From assembly GCA_049516635.1 (NCBI GenBank), contig JBEKSX010000078.1, positions 1 to 19,536 on the forward strand: 19,536 nt of DNA. Direction: 5' to 3'. How positions within the stretch are numbered: the first letter of the stretch is position 1; each line of letters opens with the position of its first letter. A program made the position numbers and the translations under genes. A model generated the notes under the pieces. That model was not told the DNA's origin, ran no database searches, and was given only the letters and a program-made list of their open reading frames with translations. This DNA comes from JBEKSX01 sp049516635. GTDB taxonomy: Bacteria > Bacteroidota > Ignavibacteria > Tepidaquicellales > OLB5. Shown here one piece after another: positions 14,852 to 19,536 of the stretch.

Positions 14852-16969
14852 ATGAAAAAAATAACATTTATTCTACTGATGATGATTATATCTTTAATCG
14901 GTAGAAATTTATATTCTCAATGGATCTACACTAATGGGCCTTATGGGGGAACGATCCAGGCTTTTAGTACTGCAGGCAGCAATCTTCTTGCAGGTACCGG
15001 GGGAGCAGGTGTTTATTTATCCACTAACAACGGTGCCGGCTGGACAGTGTCCAATTCGGGACTCGGCATCACTAATATTTATGCTTTTAGCGCTATGAGT
15101 TCCAATATTTTCTGCGGGGGATACGGAGGTGTTTATCTCTCCACTAATAACGGTGCAAGCTGGTCAGCCAGAAGTTCAGGGCTGCCTGCTGATATCAAGG
15201 CTCTTATAACAAACAGCTCTAACTTATTTGCAGCGGGTTCCAACGGAGTCTATCTTTCAACAAATAGCGGAACAAGCTGGACACAGGTCAATAACGGGCT
15301 TACAACGATAAATGTTCTTTCGCTCGTTTCGAACGGCAGCACGATATTTGCAGGCACGTTTGGCGGGGGATTATTTATGACCACCAATGCAGGCGCTAAT
15401 TGGTTTCCTTCCAGCAATGGAATTACTACGAATTATTTTTATGCATTAACCGTTAACGCTTCATATGTATTTGCCGGAGGTAGTTCAACCGGAGGGGGAG
15501 TGTTCAGATCCTCGGATAACGGAAGCAGTTGGACTGCTGTTAATAGCGGGTTAACGAGTACGAATATTCTCTCTATGGGAGCTAACGGTTCTAATGTTTT
15601 CGCCGGCTCAGGGAGCGGATTATTCATGTCAACCAATAATGGTGACAACTGGACACTGCTAAGCAATGGTATTCCTCTTATCGGGATACAAGCGGTCTAT
15701 CCGACAGGTTCCAATATATTTTCGGGAACACAGGGCAGTGTGTATCTCTCAACTGATAACGGAACATCCTGGAATGCCTCATCGAACGGGATCCGAAATC
15801 TCTTAACGCAGGCCATTGCCGCTTTCGGCTCAAATGTCTACTGCGGTACATGGGATGCAGGTGTGAATTTATCCACGGATAACGGTTTGAGCTGGCGTCA
15901 GATGAATTCGGGTATCACGAATCTGATAGTCTCCGCATTTGGTGCAATGGGTACAAATATCTTTGCCGCAACACAGGGAGGTATGTTTAAATCAACGAAC
16001 AACGGTAATAACTGGGTTAATTCAAGTTCAGGGTTGACAGATAATCAATTATTCTCGATGGTTATAGACGGAAGTAATATGTATGCAGGTGCGGGAAGCG
16101 GGGTGTTCCTGTCAACTAATACCGGTGCTTCATGGACCAGGATAAGCAATGGTCTTCCTCTGTACCCGGTCTATGCACTTGCTGTAATGAACGGTAATAT
16201 TTTTGCTGGTACGTGGGGAATGGGTCCATATATGTCAACAAACGGAGGCCAGAACTGGACATCCGTCAGTAACGGGATTGGCGCCTCAAGTATTGTGATA
16301 ACGATGGCTGTGATAAGTAACACACTTTTCGCAGGGACCACAGTCGGGGTTTACAAGACAACCGATAATGGTTCTAACTGGACCCTATCGATTAACGGAT
16401 TAACAACACCCTATACGCTTTACCTCTATCCTGTCGGTACCAACCTTTTTGCAGGTTCGTGGCAGGGCGGCGTATTCCTGACAACGGATATGGGAGCGAA
16501 CTGGTCACCTGTCAGTACAGGTCTTACTAATTATGATGACAGGGCTCTTACTTTGTTCGGCAGTGACATGTATCTTGCCGCAGTGGGAGGCGTCTGGAAA
16601 CGTCCCGTTAGCGAGATGGTGGGAGTGAATAAAATAAGCACTGAGGTTCCGAAGGAATTTAGTTTATATCAGAATTATCCTAATCCGTTCAATCCTTCGA
16701 CCACGATCAAGTTTGATATCTCGGCATCATTTTCCCCCCTTAACCAAATGGGACATCCGGCACTTGACGGAGCGGGGGCAGGGGGGTTTGTGACATTGAG
16801 CATATATAATGTTCTTGGAGATGAAGTTGCTAAATTGGTAAATCAAACGCTACAGCCGGGTCATTACGAAATCTTCTGGAATGCATCAAATTATTCCAGC
16901 GGTGCATATTTCTATAAGCTTTCAGCAGGTGATTTCACACAAACCAAACAGATGATATTACTGAAATAA
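14852..16969 (+). CDS. Secreted 13-unit beta-propeller protein with interrupted T9SS sorting domain
   Basis: The signal peptide is MKKITFILLMMIISLIGRNLYSQ. Thirteen units of about 43 residues follow, each with a form of GVYLSTNNGASWTxxSNG and an interleaved strand NIFAGT..GGV. This is an Asp-box (BNR/sortilin-like) propeller, more regular than the one at 1336-3558. Residues 602-705 are a T9SS type A sorting domain (EFSLYQNYPNPFNPSTTIKF, SIYNVLGDEVAKL, SSGAYFYKLSAGDF, KQMILLK). Between KFDI and FVTLSIYN there are 22 residues (624-645, SASFSPLNQMG...GAGAGG) where the other tails here have four, encoded by a GC-rich in-frame insert. Function is probably surface binding or adhesion; the ligand is unknown. 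It is a single gene followed by a terminator. The Shine-Dalgarno site is not evident. Confidence 0.9.
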   Translation: MKKITFILLMMIISLIGRNLYSQWIYTNGPYGGTIQAFSTAGSNLLAGTGGAGVYLSTNNGAGWTVSNSGLGITNIYAFSAMSSNIFCGGYGGVYLSTNNGASWSARSSGLPADIKALITNSSNLFAAGSNGVYLSTNSGTSWTQVNNGLTTINVLSLVSNGSTIFAGTFGGGLFMTTNAGANWFPSSNGITTNYFYALTVNASYVFAGGSSTGGGVFRSSDNGSSWTAVNSGLTSTNILSMGANGSNVFAGSGSGLFMSTNNGDNWTLLSNGIPLIGIQAVYPTGSNIFSGTQGSVYLSTDNGTSWNASSNGIRNLLTQAIAAFGSNVYCGTWDAGVNLSTDNGLSWRQMNSGITNLIVSAFGAMGTNIFAATQGGMFKSTNNGNNWVNSSSGLTDNQLFSMVIDGSNMYAGAGSGVFLSTNTGASWTRISNGLPLYPVYALAVMNGNIFAGTWGMGPYMSTNGGQNWTSVSNGIGASSIVITMAVISNTLFAGTTVGVYKTTDNGSNWTLSINGLTTPYTLYLYPVGTNLFAGSWQGGVFLTTDMGANWSPVSTGLTNYDDRALTLFGSDMYLAAVGGVWKRPVSEMVGVNKISTEVPKEFSLYQNYPNPFNPSTTIKFDISASFSPLNQMGHPALDGAGAGGFVTLSIYNVLGDEVAKLVNQTLQPGHYEIFWNASNYSSGAYFYKLSAGDFTQTKQMILLK
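16721..16786 (+). repeat. GC-rich in-frame insert inside a sorting-domain coding sequence
   Basis: These 66 nt add 22 codons inside the T9SS domain. They start near TTTTCCCCCCTTAA and end in GGGGGCAGGGGGGTTT, so C-rich and G-rich ends can pair across the insert. Composition is unlike the AT-rich neighbours. The reading frame is kept, which fits a palindromic mobile repeat tolerated in a surface loop. The exact edges are uncertain by a few codons. Confidence 0.6.
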
Positions 16970-17050
16970 ATAGATATGATTGTTGGGGTCTCCAACCACA
17001 CTCATATGGTTACTCTGAGTGAGCGCAGCGAGTGAAAAATATTATTATTC

Positions 17051-17076
17051 GGTCAGGTCAAAAGCCTGACCTTTTT
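17051..17076 (+). terminator. Rho-independent terminator after the propeller gene
   Basis: GGTCAGG (17051-17057) pairs with CCTGACC (17065-17071) and is followed by TTTTT. It lies about 80 bp after the stop of the propeller gene. Confidence 0.85.
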
Positions 17077-17141
17077 AATTATCATTTTACATCGGTATAA
17101 TGCTTATTATATGGATAGATGTTCAAATTATATAAATCGGG

Positions 17142-17243
17142 TTAGAAAACATCATCCAAATAATTTGTGCTTTCCTCGGTGTGCTGATTACGATTATTAC
17201 ATTATTGCCCTCTGTAAAAGAATATTATCAGAAAAAGGAATAA
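17142..17243 (+). CDS. Possible micro-ORF encoding a single-helix membrane peptide
   Basis: The frame from 17142 reads LENIIQIICAFLGVLITIIT then LLPSVKEYYQKKE, ending at TAA 17241-17243: a hydrophobic helix with a basic tail, as in real small membrane proteins. There is no ATG, GTG or TTG at its head. The in-frame stop at 17133-17135 leaves only ATC, GGG and TTA as possible first codons, and the first usual start inside is GTG, which would give 20 residues. So it may be a gene with an odd start, a gene that has lost its start, or chance. Uncertain. Confidence 0.25.
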   Translation, partial: LENIIQIICAFLGVLITIITLLPSVKEYYQKKE

Positions 17244-17253
17244 AATGGTCAGG

Positions 17254-17454
17254 TTATTTCTTTTTCTGTTTGCTCTTAAAGTAATGAATTGTATTTACCA
17301 GAAGCACACCAATTCCCATACCGCAAACCAGAAGTGTAACTATGTGAATTGTTCTTATGTTTTCCGTTCCTGACAACCGTGTGTAATTTGTAATCGAAAG
17401 AAAAATTACTAGCAAACTGATAAGAATGCTTCTTCTGAATTGACTCCTGTCCAA
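17254..17454 (-). CDS. Small two-helix membrane protein, TTG start
   Basis: The 66-residue product has two hydrophobic stretches (about 10-22, ILISLLVIFLSIT, and 38-54, IVTLLVCGMGIGVLLV), a short loop between, and a basic end (KSKQKKK). The start codon is TTG; AAGGAG lies 8 nt before it, one of the best ribosome sites in the window, which supports both the gene and this start. Positive residues at both ends suggest a cytoplasmic N and C terminus with a hairpin in the inner membrane. No family is recognised. It is read towards the terminator of the propeller gene. Function is unknown. Confidence 0.65.
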   Translation of the reverse strand: MDRSQFRRSILISLLVIFLSITNYTRLSGTENIRTIHIVTLLVCGMGIGVLLVNTIHYFKSKQKKK

Positions 17455-17543
17455 GTATAAAACTCCTTTGTATTTTTTTGTTTTTGTTAACTAGGTTAAT
17501 AAAAAATAATTATAAATTCAGTATTATTAATAATCTACCATAG

Positions 17544-17651
17544 TCAATACAATATTTCTCCCTTTCTTTCTCCAGCCTTTAAATATTCCGGATATTTGAG
17601 AATAGCAAGGGTCATACCTATCAATCCCAAAAGTGAGGGTTTATCAAGCAT
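17544..17651 (-). CDS. Possible 35-residue small protein
   Basis: ATG 17651 opens MLDKPSLLGLIGMTLAILKY then PEYLKAGERKGEILY, with TGA at 17544-17546. It has a short hydrophobic part and a charged end, and lies 89 bp upstream of the small membrane gene on the same strand. No good ribosome site is seen and no family is recognised. It could be a small gene of the same transcript or chance. Confidence 0.3.
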   Translation of the reverse strand: MLDKPSLLGLIGMTLAILKYPEYLKAGERKGEILY

Positions 17652-17974
17652 GGTGGTTATTCTTTTGATTGGGGTTTGATTAATTAATTTTAGCTTTGAA
17701 AAATTGATTCTAATCATATATATTAAGGTATTAAATACTCAATACTGATATTATGCACGAGTATTTTCTTATTTTTAATCTGATATTTTTGATAGGTTAA
17801 AATGTCATGCTGAGAAAAAACAATAGCCACCGATAGATCTTATTCAAACATCTTGTAAAGAAATGTAATATTCCTGTTTGTACTGTTTATATATATGAGT
17901 ATAATTCAAGCAATTAACTTGGATTTGGTATAATCAATTTCTTTTAATTAACTAATCATGAAGGGGCAAATACC
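17652..17974. other. AT-rich intergenic region upstream of the DUF2341 protein
   Basis: I see no gene in these 323 bp beyond a 6-codon frame (ATG 17958 to TGA 17978) that overlaps the next start. Promoters for the plus-strand DUF2341 gene and the minus-strand small genes should lie here, but none can be assigned with confidence. Confidence 0.3.
17961..17967 (+). promoter_or_regulatory. Ribosome binding site of the DUF2341 gene, inside a 6-codon leader frame
   Basis: AAGGGGC lies about 8 nt before ATG 17975. The same bases are part of a tiny frame, ATG 17958 to TGA 17976-17978, encoding MKGQIP, whose stop overlaps the main ATG as ATGA. Whether the leader frame is translated is unknown. Confidence 0.55.
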
Positions 17975-19480
17975 ATGAAAAAAACCTTAACTCTTTTACG
18001 CACTCCTCTATTTTGTTCTGTCCTTTTTTTACTTTATTTTTTAATAACATGTTCTACTTCACAGGCTCAATTGACTGCCTGGAGATATGAGTATCCCGTT
18101 ACCGTAAGGAATACCACGAGTAGTACATTGACTAACTACCAGACACTGATAAAGTTTAACACAGGGGCAGCTATTGCCGCAGGGTGGATGAAAAATGACG
18201 GAAGTGATATACGGTTCGCTTCAGATTGCGGGACTACCACACTCAACTACTATCTCGAAAATTACATCAATACTGACAGTACTAGAATATGGGTACAGAT
18301 CAGTTCGATACCCGCCAACGATTCCGTTAAAATATATTTGTACAGCGGTAATGCTGCAGCATCAGCTACAAGCACATTAACGATCTTTAACGGGCCCTGG
18401 TCTTCTACCGATAGCGTGGTTGTAACTACTACAAATTCCGTGAGCCTTTGTCAGCGCGGATTCCACTTTACTGCAAGTGCACCGGTATTAGTCACTCATT
18501 ACGGAAAAAGAACGCCAAACGCTACTCAGAGATATGTAACGTTATTCGATTTTACCTCACAGGCTATAATTATGCAATCACAGGTTGATGCAGGGACAGC
18601 TGGGGTTTATAACTATAACGCACTCACAACACCGTTCTGGCTGAACAGCGGACAGCAATATGTACTTGAGCTTTTTAACGGCAGCGGTGATATGTATTAT
18701 TACGGAACATCTTCTCAAGGCAGCCCATCAATATCGTATATTAATATGATGTATTGCAACTCTTGTACGCAAAATACTTTTCCAACGAGTACATTAACTA
18801 ACCTCCATTATGGATGTCCTGATTTTCTGTACTGGGTAAGACAGGTAGCAACGAGCGAGCCTGCATATATAGTCTATGGTGCAGCGGATACCAATACTCC
18901 GGCCGCACCAACGGGTGTTCATGCAATTCAGGGTAATACACAGGCTACAATAATCTGGAATCGTAACACCGAGTTCGATATGTCTTATTACAAAATATTC
19001 AGAAATACTGTAAATAATTCGGGTACTGCTACACAGGTTGATAGCGCTTTTGTTCCTGATTCTTCTAAAGTGAATTCCGGTCTGTCAAACGGAGTAAAAT
19101 ATTTCTTCTGGCTAAAGGCAGTTGACAGATATTGCGTCAGAAGAGTAAGCGGATTCAGCGCACCGGATAGCGTGGTTCCGAACCCCGTAGGTATAGTGAA
19201 GAATGCTGAGATACCGAAAGTATTTAAATTGTATCAGAATTTACCGAACCCGTTTAATCCTACTACAACGATTAAATTTGATATTCCGAAGACTTCTATG
19301 GTTACATTGGTAATATATGACGTATTAGGAAGGGAAGTGGCACAATTGGTCAATGCCCGCACAAATGCAGGAAGCTATCAGATCACCTGGTTTGCCGGTG
19401 ATGTACCAAGCGGAGCATATTTCTGTAAGATAACAGCCGGTGATTATGTGGATGTTAAAAAGATGATTCTTGTGAAATAA
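17975..19480 (+). CDS. Secreted DUF2341-FN3 protein with T9SS type A sorting domain
   Basis: Residues 1-32 are a signal peptide ending near STSQAQ; LITC at 23-26 only weakly resembles a lipobox. Residues about 36-125 match DUF2341 (WRYEYPVTVRN, LIKFNTGAAI, DGSDIRFAS, IWVQISSIPANDSVKIYLYS), a beta-sandwich of surface proteins, perhaps sugar-binding. Residues about 130-300 are beta-rich without a recognised family and include a cysteine pair (CNSC). Residues about 308-400 look like an FN3 domain (PAAPTGVHAI, ATIIWNRN, MSYYKIFRN, FFWLKAVD). Residues 416-501 are a T9SS tail (LPNPFNPTTTIKFDIPKTS, VIYDVLGREVAQL, PSGAYFCK, KKMILVK). It is probably an outer-surface or released protein; the exact role is unknown. 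It is a single gene with a terminator right after it. Confidence 0.9.
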   Translation: MKKTLTLLRTPLFCSVLFLLYFLITCSTSQAQLTAWRYEYPVTVRNTTSSTLTNYQTLIKFNTGAAIAAGWMKNDGSDIRFASDCGTTTLNYYLENYINTDSTRIWVQISSIPANDSVKIYLYSGNAAASATSTLTIFNGPWSSTDSVVVTTTNSVSLCQRGFHFTASAPVLVTHYGKRTPNATQRYVTLFDFTSQAIIMQSQVDAGTAGVYNYNALTTPFWLNSGQQYVLELFNGSGDMYYYGTSSQGSPSISYINMMYCNSCTQNTFPTSTLTNLHYGCPDFLYWVRQVATSEPAYIVYGAADTNTPAAPTGVHAIQGNTQATIIWNRNTEFDMSYYKIFRNTVNNSGTATQVDSAFVPDSSKVNSGLSNGVKYFFWLKAVDRYCVRRVSGFSAPDSVVPNPVGIVKNAEIPKVFKLYQNLPNPFNPTTTIKFDIPKTSMVTLVIYDVLGREVAQLVNARTNAGSYQITWFAGDVPSGAYFCKITAGDYVDVKKMILVK

Positions 19481-19500
19481 ATTTTAACATTTCTAAATTA

Positions 19501-19534
19501 AAGCCCGGTGCGCAATAGTGTACCGGGTTTTTTA
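19501..19534 (+). terminator. Rho-independent terminator after the DUF2341 gene
   Basis: CCCGGT (19504-19509) pairs with ACCGGG (19522-19527). The stem extends inward through G-T and C-G pairs to a small loop, and a run of six T follows. It lies 20 bp after the stop codon. Confidence 0.9.
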
Positions 19535-19536
19535 TT

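Noticed and set aside
17111..17287. Plus-strand 58-codon frame from ATG 17111
   Set aside because: It overlaps the better-supported minus-strand small membrane gene and the hydrophobic micro-ORF in another frame; its composition (Cys/His/Tyr-rich) looks non-coding.
1..19536. CRISPR array or tandem direct repeats at DNA level
   Set aside because: No regularly spaced identical repeats are seen. The TPR and Asp-box units repeat at protein level but their DNA has diverged.

Overview
The window looks like a chromosomal piece of a low-GC member of the Bacteroidota/Ignavibacteriota/Chlorobiota group. The main sign is three secreted proteins that end in the same C-terminal type IX secretion (T9SS) type A sorting domain, with the YPNPFNP-TTIKFDI...VYDVLG...SGVYFYK...K-M-LLK pattern typical of Ignavibacteria-like genomes. 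Shine-Dalgarno sites are weak or absent at most starts. I infer the lineage from these protein signatures only.

Layout. 1-1071 is the 3' end of a secreted-type protein that enters from the left. 1336-3558 is a secreted 13-unit Asp-box beta-propeller protein with a T9SS tail. 3614-4408 (minus) is a COG0731-like radical SAM protein. 4695-5340 is the most unusual stretch. It holds an intact tRNA-Pro(UGG), then, 3 nt after the tRNA ends, a broken URI-family GIY-YIG endonuclease reading frame, then a second 3' portion of a tRNA that repeats the last 32 nt of the tRNA locus exactly. After these come palindromes, nested hairpins and what may be the start of a second, more decayed GIY-YIG unit. 5456-9670 is a 1404-residue soluble sensor histidine kinase (five PAS, three GAF, HisKA_2, HATPase). 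9935-12861 is a two-gene operon with an ATGA overlap: an exported 15-TPR protein and an exported aspartyl-protease-like protein. 13209-13496 is a single-RRM RNA-binding protein with a good terminator, convergent with a membrane fatty acid desaturase (13591-14475, minus). 14852-16969 is a second 13-unit propeller protein with a T9SS tail. Its sorting domain is interrupted in frame by a GC-rich insert. 17254-17454 (minus) is a small two-helix membrane protein with a strong ribosome site and a TTG start, with two doubtful micro-ORFs nearby. 17975-19480 is a DUF2341 + FN3 + T9SS secreted protein with a terminator at the window end.

How it fits together. Most of the window is cell-surface or exported protein production (propellers, DUF2341 protein, TPR/protease pair) mixed with single-gene housekeeping or regulatory units. 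There is no CRISPR array, rRNA, IS transposase or intact integrase. The best candidate for an under-described system is the tRNA / GIY-YIG / truncated-tRNA arrangement. It suggests a tiny endonuclease-bearing element that sits at tRNA genes and leaves the tRNA whole, here frozen as a frameshifted relic.
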